DNA of 64,000 nt from assembly GCA_938008435.1 (NCBI GenBank), contig CALLKK010000002.1:12928-76927 (forward strand). The letters run 5' to 3'. This DNA comes from an uncultured Steroidobacter sp. Lineage in GTDB: Bacteria > Pseudomonadota > Gammaproteobacteria > Steroidobacterales > Steroidobacteraceae. Under the pieces are notes generated by a model. That model worked only from the letters and a program-made list of their open reading frames with translations. It did no database searches and had not been told where the DNA came from. The translations under genes and the position numbers were made by a program. This document shows, piece by piece, positions 24,979-34,758 of the stretch (position 1 is the stretch's first letter; each line of letters starts with the position of its first letter).

Positions 24979-26790
24979 CTAGGCCGCGCCCCGAGCAGCT
25001 GCACGGAACCAGCTCGAGTTCCTCATGAGGTCGTCGTACGACCCGCTCGCGACCACGCTACCGCGCTCAAGTTGATAGATGACGTCGCATTCCTTCACCG
25101 TCGTCAGACGATGAGCGATGAGGATGATGGTCTTCTTCTTCGAGAGCTTGTGGACGGCATTCATGATGTACTCCTCCGTGATGCCATCCAACGCGCTCGT
25201 CGCTTCGTCAAGCACCAAGATAGCGGGATCCCTATACAGTGCTCGAGCGATACCTATTCTCTGGCGCTGACCGCCGCTCAATCGGACGCCACGCTCGCCG
25301 ATCCTCGTGTCATACCCTTCCGGAAGGCGGGTCTCGATGAACTCCGCCAAGTTCGCAATCTCGGCCGCCTTGCGCACCGCGTCCATGTCGATCTGATCGT
25401 CCGGTACACCGAACGCGATGTTGCGTGCAACTGAGTCATCCGAAATATAGATCTGTTGCGGCACGTACCCGAGAATCCGTTGCCAGCTCGCCCGATTTCG
25501 ATCGTTGATCTCCACCCCATCGACCAACAGCTGACCTTCGGTAGGCGAAAGAAGGCCGAGAATCAAATCTACAGTTGTCGTCTTGCCGCATCCCGTGGGG
25601 CCGACCAAGCCGACGACGGTGTTGGCCTCAATGGTGAGGTTTAGGTTACGTAGCGCTCGCTCTGCTGAGCCCTCGTACTGAAATGATACGTTCTTGAGCT
25701 CCACCGCGCGCTTGAACGACATCGGTTGCGCACTTGCCAGCTCTTCAAGGTGCCGCTCTGGTTCTGCTGGCGCACCTGCGCTCGCTGCGAGATCGGCGTG
25801 CACAACATGAAGTGCACCAATGTTGAACCTCAAGTTCGTAATAGCCCCGAACAAGGCCTGCAGTGATGGCAGCAATCGATAGCCCGCAAACGCATAGAGC
25901 GCCAGCAGGGGCACCATCTCCGCTGCCTTCTGACCACGACTGATCAGGAACAGCACCATGACCAGGATGCCGCCAAAGGCGATGATCTCGAGTGCGTACC
26001 GTGGCAATTGTGCAATTACCCCGGCGGTGACGTTATTCGTCGCGTGGCGTCTCGCGAAGAACGCAAACCGATTTAGGAACGTCAGCTCTCTACCCAGGAT
26101 CTTCAGGTCCTTGATGCCATCGAGCGCTTCGTCCGCGTATTTGTACTTTCGAGCGTTGGCTTCTGCCTGTTGCTTACTGATAACCCCTAGCTTGCGGCGT
26201 GCGAGAAGATAAACCGCGAAGTATGAGCCGCCCAGAACACTCGCGATCGTGAGAGCCACCCAAGGATCGACGATAATGAGCAATACAAAGATGGCGGCGG
26301 ACACCAGCGAGTACGAGATGATGTCCGTCAGCGGACTGATAACGCCGGAAACAACCCGGTTTGCCTCGGTCAGAATCGTACTCCCCATCTCCGAGGTATT
26401 ACGGCCGAGGAAGAACGTGTAAGGTCGCGCCATGTAGTTGGCCAACAGGCGCCGCGAAAATGTGTGTGCCAACTTGTTGTGATAGCGAAGCGTCAGCCAT
26501 GTACTGAATGCTTTGGACATGTTGCTGACGATCAGTAACCCGAGCACAACGGCTCCAACAAAGGTAAGAAATGCCTCGTCGTTGCGGAATCCGAGACCGT
26601 CATAGACTCTTGCGAGCCACTGGTTCGTGTGAATACTCTCCGGATTCGTCACGATCGCCATGAACGGGAGAATGGAGGCGATCCCTGCCATCTCGAGCGT
26701 CGCGACGACGATGAGCACGGCAAGCAGGAGGAGAAACCACAACTGGTCCCGCCTGGAAAGCAGATCGAAAACCTTACGTACTACCGTCAC
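24979..26790 (-). CDS. ABC-type lipid-linked oligosaccharide flippase (MsbA/PglK-like)
   Basis: 603-residue half-transporter. The N-terminal half has about six membrane helices (LWFLLLLAVLIVVATLEMAG and others). The C-terminal ATPase has Walker A VGPTGCGKTT, Q-loop GYVPQQIYI, signature LSGGQRQRIGIARAL and Walker B ILVLDEATSALD, with the His switch in LIAHRLTTV. The size and fusion order fit PglK/MsbA, which flip lipid-linked glycans to the periplasm. The start is a GTG with no clear ribosome-binding site. It is first in the minus-strand set with the GT2 and capsule-type transferase, suggesting that the flippase carries their product. Confidence 0.85.
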   Translation of the reverse strand: MTVVRKVFDLLSRRDQLWFLLLLAVLIVVATLEMAGIASILPFMAIVTNPESIHTNQWLARVYDGLGFRNDEAFLTFVGAVVLGLLIVSNMSKAFSTWLTLRYHNKLAHTFSRRLLANYMARPYTFFLGRNTSEMGSTILTEANRVVSGVISPLTDIISYSLVSAAIFVLLIIVDPWVALTIASVLGGSYFAVYLLARRKLGVISKQQAEANARKYKYADEALDGIKDLKILGRELTFLNRFAFFARRHATNNVTAGVIAQLPRYALEIIAFGGILVMVLFLISRGQKAAEMVPLLALYAFAGYRLLPSLQALFGAITNLRFNIGALHVVHADLAASAGAPAEPERHLEELASAQPMSFKRAVELKNVSFQYEGSAERALRNLNLTIEANTVVGLVGPTGCGKTTTVDLILGLLSPTEGQLLVDGVEINDRNRASWQRILGYVPQQIYISDDSVARNIAFGVPDDQIDMDAVRKAAEIANLAEFIETRLPEGYDTRIGERGVRLSGGQRQRIGIARALYRDPAILVLDEATSALDGITEEYIMNAVHKLSKKKTIILIAHRLTTVKECDVIYQLERGSVVASGSYDDLMRNSSWFRAAARGAA

Positions 26791-27397
26791 GATCGATGTA
26801 TCCGAATACTGTTACCGGCGCGCGGATAGCGCCGCGGCCAGTGGTGGGCGCGGCAATTTACCATTAATACCCTATTAGGCCATGGGCCAATTACCGAACG
26901 GTTCGCAGAATCCACGGCAGAGGCATGTACCTGACCGCCCAAGAGCTGCCGGTCCGTCACCCCAACCTGTCTTGGCCGCGTGCAAAGCACCTCAGACGTA
27001 GGCCAGGATGGCCGATATTATGTCAGATCCCAACCAGGACGAAGGTACTGAAGCATTAGGCAAGCAGACTCCTATCAGGATCCGCCACCCACCGTGATGA
27101 AACCGATGAGAGACCAACGCGACGGTGGAAGCCAGGACACTGCCAGAGTCCTCACCTTTGCAATTGGCGGCCGGGACTCTTCCGTCACTAGCACATCACC
27201 AGGCAAGCCACGAAGGAACGAACCAGTAGTATCGAGTGCGCCAATGTCAACAGTGCATAGGCGGTGCGCAGGCTCACTCCATAGCACTATCGGGCAAGCG
27301 TGACAGACGCCCGGACAGGCTGAAAATGCGCAGTGTATAGTTCGATCACTCGATTCCCGCTCTCACTCAGTCAAACAAGAGCAACGATAGCAACCAG
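26791..27397. other. 607-bp intergenic region between divergent flippase and amidotransferase genes
   Basis: No gene was recognised. A 70-codon frame on the minus strand (27075-27287) has no known motif or ribosome-binding site. An AT-rich patch at about 26859-26880 contrasts with the surroundings and may hold the flippase promoter. Near the right end TATAGT at 27336-27341 with CGGACA at 27312-27317 (18-bp spacer) is a possible promoter for the amidotransferase gene. The length is unusual in this gene-dense window and could be a decayed gene. Confidence 0.4.
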
Positions 27398-29287
27398 ATG
27401 TGTGGAATATGCGGCTTCCTTGCGTTAGATGAGCGGCTCAACGAGCCCGTCCTCAGACGGATGAACGCCACCATCGAGCGCCGCGGTCCAGACGGCGCCG
27501 GCCACTACTTCGATGGTAAGGTGGGTCTTGCCATGCGCCGCCTGGCGATCATCGACCTGGAGGGTGGCCAGCAGCCTATCTTCAACGAGGATCGTAGCGT
27601 CTGCGTCGTTTTCAACGGCGAGATCTACAACTACCGTTTGCTGCGTAAGATCCTCATCGAGCAAGGACACCAATTCCAGACACACAGCGACACGGAAGTC
27701 ATCGTCCATCTGTACGAGGAGCACGGCGCGGAATTACTGTCCCACCTCGAGGGCATGTTCGCGTTCGCTCTCTGGGACTTGAAGCAGCGCACGCTGCTGC
27801 TCGGCCGCGATCGCCTTGGCATCAAGCCCCTTTACATTGCCGCCACGCCGGGCGGCATTGTCTTTGGCTCGGAGATCAAGGCCGTTCGGGCGAGCGGCCT
27901 CGTCGATTCGACCATCGACCTTCAGGCGCTCGATGAGTACGTCACATACACGAACATTCCAACTCCTCGTACGATCTACGAGGGCATTCGGCAGGTCGAG
28001 CCGGGTACGTACGTGCAGATCTCGGCAAACGGAGCCATCAAAGCGTCACGCTACTGGAAGGTTCCTCTCGTGCCCGAGGACGATCGCAGCGAGGCCGAAT
28101 GGCTCGCGGCCTGCGAGACAAGCCTGAAATCGGCCATTCAGAGCCACCTCGTCGCCGATGTTCCCGTCGGTGCCTTCCTGTCCGGAGGCGTCGATAGCGG
28201 CCTGATGGTCGCCATGATGGCCGAGATGCTTGACCGCCCTGTGGAGACTTTCACGGTCGGTTTCAAGGACGCTGGATCGGCCTTCATCGATGAACGCCGC
28301 TACGCGCGGGAGCTGGCGAAACGCTACAAGCTCAACTACCACGAAATCGACGTCACTCCTAATCTCGAGGAGATCGCTAACGATATCGTCGATGCGTTCG
28401 ACCAGCCCTTCGCAGACGATTCGGTTGTCCCCTCCTACTACGTCTCGCAAGTCGCCGGGCGCAACGTCAAAGTCGCGATGACCGGACTCGGCGGCGACGA
28501 GCTCTTTGCCGGCTACCGGAGACATCTCGGCCTGATGCTCGGAGAGACCTATGCGCGACTGCCGCGATGGTTGCGTGAACGGATCATCGAGCCTGCCGTT
28601 CGCCGACTTCCCGAATCGCGCAATTCCAGCGATGTCATTGATCACCTGAAGCGCTTCACGCGAGCCGGCGGCGTCCCCGCCGCTCAGCGGTATCAAGATT
28701 CGCTGTCCGCGCTTACGTGGCTCGATCGTCAGACGCTCTACGCGCCGGACGTCGCCGCACGGATAGATCCGACCTCAACGACGCACGTGCTCATCGGCCG
28801 GTTCACCGAGGGCTCGGAACCTTCCACGCTCGAGCGCGCACTGCGCACCGACCTGCAGACGTACCTCGTCGACGACATCCTGACGCTCACGGACCGGCTA
28901 AGCATGTGGCATTCGTTGGAGCTCCGCGTGCCCTACCTCGATCACCGTCTCGTGGAGCTCGTCGCCCGAATGCCCTCCAGGCTGAAGATCCACGGTCGCA
29001 CCCAGAAGTATCTTCTCAAACGACTCGCCGAGCGTTGGCTGCCGCACGAGATGATCTATCACAAGAAACAGGGCTTCGAGGCGCCAATGGGCCGATGGTT
29101 GCGTGGACCGTTGCTTCCGTTCTTCGACAGCGTGGTAAACCGCCGTAGCGTCGAAAGAACTGGACTGTTCAACTTTGAGACCATCGAGCGGCTCAGGAAC
29201 GAGCATGTCTCTCGCCGAAAGAAGCACAGCAAAGTGCTGTTTTCGATCATGATGCTACAGCTCTGGTACGATCGCGTCCTTGGCTGA
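27398..29287 (+). CDS. Asparagine synthetase-like amidotransferase, XrtA/EPS-associated
   Basis: 629-residue glutamine amidotransferase of the AsnB class. After the start Met, Cys2 (MCGICGF) is the glutaminase nucleophile; RRGPDGAGHY and NGEIYNY complete the class II domain. The synthetase domain has the PP-loop FLSGGVDSGLM and later TGLGGDELFAGYRRH. Length and tail fit the exosortase A-associated amidotransferase 1 type (TIGR03108-like) found in XrtA EPS loci rather than the shorter housekeeping AsnB. It may amidate a uronic acid or a peptide-like glycan substituent. It stands alone on this strand among minus-strand genes, 12 kb from the EPS core. Confidence 0.85.
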   Translation: MCGICGFLALDERLNEPVLRRMNATIERRGPDGAGHYFDGKVGLAMRRLAIIDLEGGQQPIFNEDRSVCVVFNGEIYNYRLLRKILIEQGHQFQTHSDTEVIVHLYEEHGAELLSHLEGMFAFALWDLKQRTLLLGRDRLGIKPLYIAATPGGIVFGSEIKAVRASGLVDSTIDLQALDEYVTYTNIPTPRTIYEGIRQVEPGTYVQISANGAIKASRYWKVPLVPEDDRSEAEWLAACETSLKSAIQSHLVADVPVGAFLSGGVDSGLMVAMMAEMLDRPVETFTVGFKDAGSAFIDERRYARELAKRYKLNYHEIDVTPNLEEIANDIVDAFDQPFADDSVVPSYYVSQVAGRNVKVAMTGLGGDELFAGYRRHLGLMLGETYARLPRWLRERIIEPAVRRLPESRNSSDVIDHLKRFTRAGGVPAAQRYQDSLSALTWLDRQTLYAPDVAARIDPTSTTHVLIGRFTEGSEPSTLERALRTDLQTYLVDDILTLTDRLSMWHSLELRVPYLDHRLVELVARMPSRLKIHGRTQKYLLKRLAERWLPHEMIYHKKQGFEAPMGRWLRGPLLPFFDSVVNRRSVERTGLFNFETIERLRNEHVSRRKKHSKVLFSIMMLQLWYDRVLG

Positions 29288-29318
29288 GGACCCGCGACTC
29301 ATTGTACGCACGTCTTGG

Positions 29319-30272
29319 TCAAAGGCGCATGCTGCCGGACTTCGTCCATCGCTTCTTCAACGTATAGATCAACGACGGCCTGTACGAGTCGATCTCACGA
29401 ATACGACGCATCGTAGCCGCCGTCATTCTCTTGCGTTCGCGCAATGCCTGCGGTACCCCCCTCAAGCCATGCCATACCGCTCTAGCCCACCACAGAAGAT
29501 ACCCGTCCCTCAGCGCGTAGAAGAACATGGCGGCCGTTTGACGCAGAACCGTCACTGTACCGTAGGTGAGCGGTAGGTTGCGTATCGCCAACCAGAAGGT
29601 GTTCCTAGTATCGAAGTAATAGTTGCGCCAGGACTTCCTTCCCTCAGGCGCAAACGAATGTGTCACCGTGATGGCTGGACTGTAGATCACGCGCCATCCT
29701 TTATTCATGATGCGAAATGCCAGATCTGGGCCCTCGTGGCTAAGGAAGAATGGCTCCGGATAGCCTCCGACCTCTACGAGCGCGCTCCGCCGAAATGCCA
29801 CCGCACCTTCGGTGATTTCGTACGTATCAAATACTGAGTCACAGTACTTCTCTACCTCGCGATGGTGGACCCAATTCACGATCCTTCCGGTTCCCTCCTC
29901 CAGCACTTTGAAGTTGACAGCGGCAATCTCCGAGTCGGAGAAAATGCGGCCAAGCTGGTCACGCGCGTCCTTGCTGAGCCCGAACACATCGTCGTCCAGA
30001 CAGATGATGATGTCGCCCCGCGCGACCTCGAATCCTAGATTCCGGCCCGCAGCGCCGAGATTGCGCGGAGCCCTGACGGTCGTCACACCAGGATAACTGT
30101 CGGCCACCGCGGACGCAGGTACGTCGGACGCGTTATCCACCACGATAACTTCGACATCGTCTCGCCGAAGCTCCTCGAGCTCTTCGAGCAATCGCCGTAG
30201 TAGATGACCGCGATTGAACGTTAAGATGACGATCGAATAAGAGAACGGTTGCGTGCGGGTTGTGGTCGACAT
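29319..30272 (-). CDS. Family 2 glycosyltransferase
   Basis: 317 residues from ATG 30272. GT-A features: SIVILTFNRGHLLRRLLEEL, VEVIVVDNASD, the DDD motif in IIICLDDDVFGL, and FLSHEGPDLAFRIMNKGW. The C-terminal third contains hydrophobic and aromatic segments that could associate with the membrane. A GTG at 30338 would add 22 residues without conserved features. It converges on the amidotransferase gene with 31 bp between stop codons. Confidence 0.85.
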   Translation of the reverse strand: MSTTTRTQPFSYSIVILTFNRGHLLRRLLEELEELRRDDVEVIVVDNASDVPASAVADSYPGVTTVRAPRNLGAAGRNLGFEVARGDIIICLDDDVFGLSKDARDQLGRIFSDSEIAAVNFKVLEEGTGRIVNWVHHREVEKYCDSVFDTYEITEGAVAFRRSALVEVGGYPEPFFLSHEGPDLAFRIMNKGWRVIYSPAITVTHSFAPEGRKSWRNYYFDTRNTFWLAIRNLPLTYGTVTVLRQTAAMFFYALRDGYLLWWARAVWHGLRGVPQALRERKRMTAATMRRIREIDSYRPSLIYTLKKRWTKSGSMRL

Positions 30273-30506
30273 CGGAGTCCGTTCTATGGGCTCGCCAGGA
30301 TTCTTCGTCCCGTTATGCAGCGGAGAAATAACTGACACGAGCGGGCCAGTTCTGCTGCGGCTTCGCTCGTCACTGTTGTCGGGTCACACGGAATACTGCG
30401 CAACGGCGCTTCATTCCGATGCCCACAATCTACATACGTCCCGGTACGCAACTGTGGTCGAAATTCTATCGAACTATCGGCCCCTTCTCTACGGGAACTC
30501 TTTCGA

Positions 30507-31844
30507 TCAAACCCGACAAATGGAGAACCGATACTTGCTGTTGCGTTCCTGTTCCAAACGACTGACACGATTGACTCTTACGATGACATCATCGCCGAAC
30601 TCCTTTTGAAACACCGCGACTAGCTCCCGCTCCACTTCATCGCTGTACTCTGGCGTGGGCACAAGGTTCAGCACGAACTCTTCGAGCCCTTCCTGAATGA
30701 TTTGGAGCTGCCCGATTCCCGGAAAGGCGGTGAGCGTCTTCTCGACCAGAGAGATACCAGCAACACGGGATCCGTCGCGTCGCTTCAGGGAATCCGCCGT
30801 CCGTCCCGTTAATCTTTCCATTAACGGCAACCCGCGCCCGCATTCACACTTGCGGTCCGAGGGTACACCCATGTCGCCGACCGCATAGCGAATCAGCGGC
30901 ATCCCGCGATTCATGAAATCGGTCAATACGATGCTGCCTTCCTCACCGGGAGCTGCGGGCGCCCCGTCCTCGCGAATGAATTCCACTAGCACATGCTCAG
31001 CATTGAGGTGCAATCCTTGATGAATCTCGCATTCGCTGGCGATGAGCCCCACTTCTTCGCAACCGTACCGGTTTGTAACTGGCGCCCCGAACACGCTTTC
31101 GATCACTTTGCGCTCGTTCTCGAGCAGCATCATCGAGGTGGATATGATCCCATCAACCGGCGGGACTCTAATGTCTCGGTCACGGAGAAACTCGGCAAAA
31201 ATAAACAAGGAATGCGCGTGACCAAAAAGCATCTCCGGCTTTCGCTCCCTCATCCACCTAGCGAAAGCGGCCATCGACTCCTCGTCGAGCCGCATGGTGT
31301 CGAGGAACATCAAGCGGTCATGGAACGTGTTGCGGATCTTCTCTTTGAGCGTCCGAGGTACGGGTGGTGTACCCCAGAGTCCTGCAATCGTTGACCCCGG
31401 CTTCCAGCCGGCCCAGCCATCCGTCCGCATCGCCGCCGCATTGCGCGCTTTCTGGCAACGCTCGTCGAAGTACACACGAAGCGCGACACCCGTCGAGCCG
31501 CCCGTCTTGGCGCCGATGAGATCTTCCTTCGCGAACTCCGACGAAATTAAGCCCTCGACCTCGCTACTGACCTGCGCCTTCGTGACGACGGGAAGTTGCC
31601 TTATATCTTCGAGGCATTCGATCCGGGGGAGCCCTTTCCAATACTGCCGGTAGAATCGGCAGTGTTCGTACGCGTACTTTGTGATGAAGCGAAGACGCTC
31701 CAGCTGCAGTTTCGCCAGCTTTTCAGGACGCCAATACTGCGAGCGCCGCAACGACCGCAGCTCACGGAGCCGTCCCGTCCCGTCCCAAAGGTCCCAAAGG
31801 GGATATGTAAAGTACTTGCAGAGGACCTGCCACGCCGAGCTCAC
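30507..31844 (-). CDS. PaaK/CapK-like adenylate-forming enzyme
   Basis: 445 residues related to phenylacetate-CoA ligase and capsule protein CapK. The ATP loop is GAKTGGSTGVALRVYF, then NRYGCEEVGLIASEC, the Cys motif KCECGRGLPLMERLTGR and a C-terminal domain like that of PaaK. Such proteins occur in capsule and O-antigen loci, where they probably activate a carboxylic acid for attachment to a sugar. The real substrate is unknown. The start is GTG 31844 with GAGG 8 bases upstream; TACAAT at 31890-31895 on this strand could be the -10 element. It is monocistronic or followed by the GT2 gene after a 234-bp gap. Confidence 0.8.
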   Translation of the reverse strand: MSSAWQVLCKYFTYPLWDLWDGTGRLRELRSLRRSQYWRPEKLAKLQLERLRFITKYAYEHCRFYRQYWKGLPRIECLEDIRQLPVVTKAQVSSEVEGLISSEFAKEDLIGAKTGGSTGVALRVYFDERCQKARNAAAMRTDGWAGWKPGSTIAGLWGTPPVPRTLKEKIRNTFHDRLMFLDTMRLDEESMAAFARWMRERKPEMLFGHAHSLFIFAEFLRDRDIRVPPVDGIISTSMMLLENERKVIESVFGAPVTNRYGCEEVGLIASECEIHQGLHLNAEHVLVEFIREDGAPAAPGEEGSIVLTDFMNRGMPLIRYAVGDMGVPSDRKCECGRGLPLMERLTGRTADSLKRRDGSRVAGISLVEKTLTAFPGIGQLQIIQEGLEEFVLNLVPTPEYSDEVERELVAVFQKEFGDDVIVRVNRVSRLEQERNSKYRFSICRV

Positions 31845-32337
31845 CGTTCTCGCCTCGACTTATTGCCAAGTAACCGTTCTGAAAGGATTATTGTAAGTTT
31901 TTCAGGGCGTAGTCGAACCCAATTAGCTGAGCTTACCGCTAACATTTATCTCGATCATTGATGCATGCACGTTATGTAGTGGTACCTGGCAAAACGGATC
32001 TGCGCACCATCGTTGGGATAGCCCGAAAGACACGTATTCAGTTTAGGTGTCGCTGAATCGCGTCATGAGGCTAAGTCTCAGGAAGGAGCGAGCAAAGACC
32101 TTTACCGACTTGGAGGGGGCCACTCACCATATTGTCGGTTTAAGCAGACTTTTCCCGTATGCGCCGCGACTCGACAATAATCGCAGACGTGGTTCACACC
32201 CTACCGCGTCCACTGGCGGTACGCTTCTTCGAATTCCCGGGACTCGGTCCATGCGTTGCGCCAGGATGAGGACACTTAGTCGTTGCTTCGGGCTCCGAAG
32301 AGGCAACCTACGATCGGATGTTCATCGAGGATCATCA
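31845..32337. other. 493-bp divergent intergenic region
   Basis: No gene was seen. The frame leading into the secreted-protein gene is open from 32047, but its composition is not protein-like and the signal peptide begins only at 32338. The left side holds a probable promoter for the PaaK-like gene (TACAAT read on the minus strand at 31895-31890). No convincing sigma-70 or sigma-54 promoter was found for the plus-strand gene. Confidence 0.35.
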
Positions 32338-33405
32338 ATGAAACTGCATCTTTCATCGCTGTGCATATTGGCTGCCGCATCGAGCCTCGCAACTTACACT
32401 CATGCGGCACCTTCGCTGTCTCAAGTTTCAGGGACAGTTTCTCACGGTAGCTCGGTGACCGTCACGGGAAGCAATTTCGGCAGCAAGGAGAAGGCATCTC
32501 CATTAGTATTCGATGATTTTGAAGCCGGCAGCAGCGGCTCCAAAGTAATGATGTCGAAGGCCGTCGTAGGTCAATGGCAAAGCGGCGCCGGTTACGATCA
32601 GCCTACCTATACGACGGAACGCGCCTATGCGGGCAGCAAGTCTGTCAAGCTCGCAGCTCGCCCCAATGCCTATAATCTCTCCGTCAATCAGAACGGCAGC
32701 TTTCCGGTCATCTATATGGACTGGTGGGTACGTGTTGACCTTCTCGATAATGTTTCCCGCAATTGGAAGCCTTGGCGCGTCTACGGCGCAAACGACAAGT
32801 TGCAGGTAAACGGCGTGGTCATGTGCAACGGGAACGGACTCAGCTTCCTCAACGAACAACGAGAGGTAGGCTATTGGTGGGGTGAGGGTGGCAGCTTCAG
32901 TAACGGTCAATGGCAGCATTTCCAGGTCATGATGAAGGCTTCATCTGCACCCAACGTCGCCGACGGCGCCATCAAACAATATATCAATGGAAAGCTGGTA
33001 AGCGATCACAAAGGTCTCGTGACTCGCACAACATCTGCACACTGGGATCAAATTCGAATTGGTCACTACTGGGCTACCGAAGCCGTGGACGCCTGCACCA
33101 GCAACAGTGGCGCGAACATCTATCTCGATAACGTGTACATCGACACGTCGTGGGCGCATATCGAGCTCGGCAACGCGAGCACGTACTCCGCTTCTACGAA
33201 GCGTGAAATCCAGATCCCGACGCGGTGGTCGTCAAACTCGATAACATTTACCGTGAATGCCAGCTCCTTCCCGTCCGGTTCAACCGCCTACCTATATGTG
33301 ACCGATGCGAACGGAGAGGTGAATGCGAACGGATTCCCCGTGGTTATCGGAGCCGGCTCAGCGGAGAAAGTGCCGGCCCCACCCGCCAACGTCTCCGTGC
33401 AGTAG
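32338..33405 (+). CDS. Secreted protein with TIG-like and lectin/lyase-like beta domains
   Basis: 355 residues with a Sec signal peptide (LCILAAASSLATYTHAA, cleavage after about residue 22). Residues about 28-50 (SQVSGTVSHGSSVTVTGSNFGS) match the start of an IPT/TIG fold. The centre is a concanavalin-like jelly-roll (YMDWWVRVDLLD, QWQHFQVMMKASS, DNVYIDTSWAHIELG) reminiscent of polysaccharide lyase or LamG-type domains. Catalytic residues were not identified. GAGG lies 7 bases before ATG 32338. It ends without a PEP-CTERM motif. Export plus its place inside the glycan locus suggests binding or cleavage of the exported polysaccharide. A strong terminator follows. Confidence 0.65.
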   Translation: MKLHLSSLCILAAASSLATYTHAAPSLSQVSGTVSHGSSVTVTGSNFGSKEKASPLVFDDFEAGSSGSKVMMSKAVVGQWQSGAGYDQPTYTTERAYAGSKSVKLAARPNAYNLSVNQNGSFPVIYMDWWVRVDLLDNVSRNWKPWRVYGANDKLQVNGVVMCNGNGLSFLNEQREVGYWWGEGGSFSNGQWQHFQVMMKASSAPNVADGAIKQYINGKLVSDHKGLVTRTTSAHWDQIRIGHYWATEAVDACTSNSGANIYLDNVYIDTSWAHIELGNASTYSASTKREIQIPTRWSSNSITFTVNASSFPSGSTAYLYVTDANGEVNANGFPVVIGAGSAEKVPAPPANVSVQ

Positions 33406-33431
33406 CTTGAACCAAGGTTAGGGATACCTTT

Positions 33432-33464
33432 AAGGGGCACTGAACGGTGCCCCTTTTTCTTTTC
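33432..33464 (+). terminator. Intrinsic terminator after the secreted TIG-like protein gene
   Basis: AAGGGGCAC, loop TGAACG, GTGCCCCTT is a perfect 9-bp stem followed by a T-rich run, 26 bp after the stop codon at 33405. This is the clearest rho-independent terminator in the window. Confidence 0.92.
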
Positions 33465-33585
33465 GATCACAGCCCCACAGCGGACAAAGAAGCAGTGCAA
33501 TATCCTCCGAAACAAGGGGCCGTCGACCACGCCCGGTCTCCTCGCAGTTACAATGATGACCTCCCCCGAAGAATGACACCACAAG

Positions 33586-34716
33586 ATGAAGGTCGCGTTT
33601 CTCATAGATACGATCAGCACAGACACGGCCGGTACCCAGAAGCAGCTGCTCGAAATGATTCGACGCCTCGATCGAAGCACCTTCGAGCCGCAGCTCATTT
33701 GCCTATGGGAATCGCCCTGGATGAAGAAAAACTCCCTGCCATGCACGTGCACAGTGCTCGGCTACCGCGGTTTCCTCAAGACCAACTTTCCAGGCGTAGT
33801 CCGTCGATTGGCACGCATCATCTCTGAGCAGCGCATTGACATCGTCCATACTTTCTTCGAAGACTCCATTTTCGTGGCCTGGTTTTCTGCCGCATTCGCT
33901 CGCCCACGACCAGTGCTCCTTTCCAGCCGTCGTGACATCGGGCTTGGTCGAAAGAATCAACCTTGGTATCACTCCCTTTTTCGCCTCGCTCTGCCTTATG
34001 TGAATCGAAGCTTTGCAGGCATCGTCGCTAACAGCGAGGAGGTGCGCAGGTATGTCGCGCAACGGGAACGCACCCCTCTGTCGAAGATAAAGGTCCATTA
34101 CAACGGAGTCGCATTTCCGACTCATGATCCAGCCCCCGCTATCCCTGCCACCATCGCCGCTCACCCGAATGCCACCTGGATCGCTATCTGTGCCAGTCTC
34201 ACGCCAGTAAAGCGTCATGACCTGCTCTTCAACGCATTCGCCAGGCTGCCAATAGATGGCGCCTCCACCCCGCCTCGACTAATTCTATTGGGAGAGGGCC
34301 CCGAGCGGTCCACGCTCGAGTCATTAGCAAGCGACCTTGGAATCAGGGATCGCGTCCATTTCGAAGGAGCCGTAAAGGACGTCAACACCTACCTGCGACA
34401 TGTCGATATCGGAGTTCTGTGCTCTGATCGAGAAGGGCTGTCGAACGCAATACTCGAATATATGGTGTACTCCCTTCCGGTCGTCGCCACTCGGGTCGGC
34501 GGCAACGTGGAGCTAGTAGATCATGATAACGGCCGCCTTGTGCCCCCGGACGATGTGGACGCCCTCGCCGCCGCATTGCGCGAGCTCATTGACGATGAAC
34601 CATTACGCCACCGTCTCGGCGCAGCTTCCCGCCGCAAAGTCAGCGAGCGTTTTTCCTGGGAGCGCTCGATGCGCACGATCGAGGATTATTATCGTTCGCT
34701 TGCGCCATCGAACTAG
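33586..34716 (+). CDS. Family 4 glycosyltransferase
   Basis: 376-residue GT-B enzyme. N-terminal MKVAFLIDTISTDTAGTQKQL, then IAICASLTPVKRHDLLFNAFARL, LLGEGPERSTLESLA and the donor-site motif SDREGLSNAILEYM with E-x7-E spacing typical of GT4 retaining transferases. The acceptor and donor sugars are unknown. No membrane segment is obvious. It is alone on the plus strand after the terminator and converges with another GT4 gene. Confidence 0.87.
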   Translation: MKVAFLIDTISTDTAGTQKQLLEMIRRLDRSTFEPQLICLWESPWMKKNSLPCTCTVLGYRGFLKTNFPGVVRRLARIISEQRIDIVHTFFEDSIFVAWFSAAFARPRPVLLSSRRDIGLGRKNQPWYHSLFRLALPYVNRSFAGIVANSEEVRRYVAQRERTPLSKIKVHYNGVAFPTHDPAPAIPATIAAHPNATWIAICASLTPVKRHDLLFNAFARLPIDGASTPPRLILLGEGPERSTLESLASDLGIRDRVHFEGAVKDVNTYLRHVDIGVLCSDREGLSNAILEYMVYSLPVVATRVGGNVELVDHDNGRLVPPDDVDALAAALRELIDDEPLRHRLGAASRRKVSERFSWERSMRTIEDYYRSLAPSN

Positions 34717-34758
34717 CGCCGTGCGCCCGCCAAAGCACAAACGACCAATAGCTAGACC

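Noticed and set aside
27075..27287. 70-codon minus-strand frame in the large gap before the amidotransferase gene
   Set aside because: No ribosome-binding site, no recognisable motif and no hydrophobic or domain pattern; probably chance.
32047..32337. N-terminal extension of the secreted TIG-like protein
   Set aside because: It is open but Arg-rich and would put the signal peptide in the middle of the protein; ATG 32338 has a good ribosome-binding site.
33300..33405. C-terminus of the secreted protein as a PEP-CTERM sorting signal
   Set aside because: It ends VPAPPANVSVQ, with no hydrophobic helix or basic tail after the proline-rich segment.
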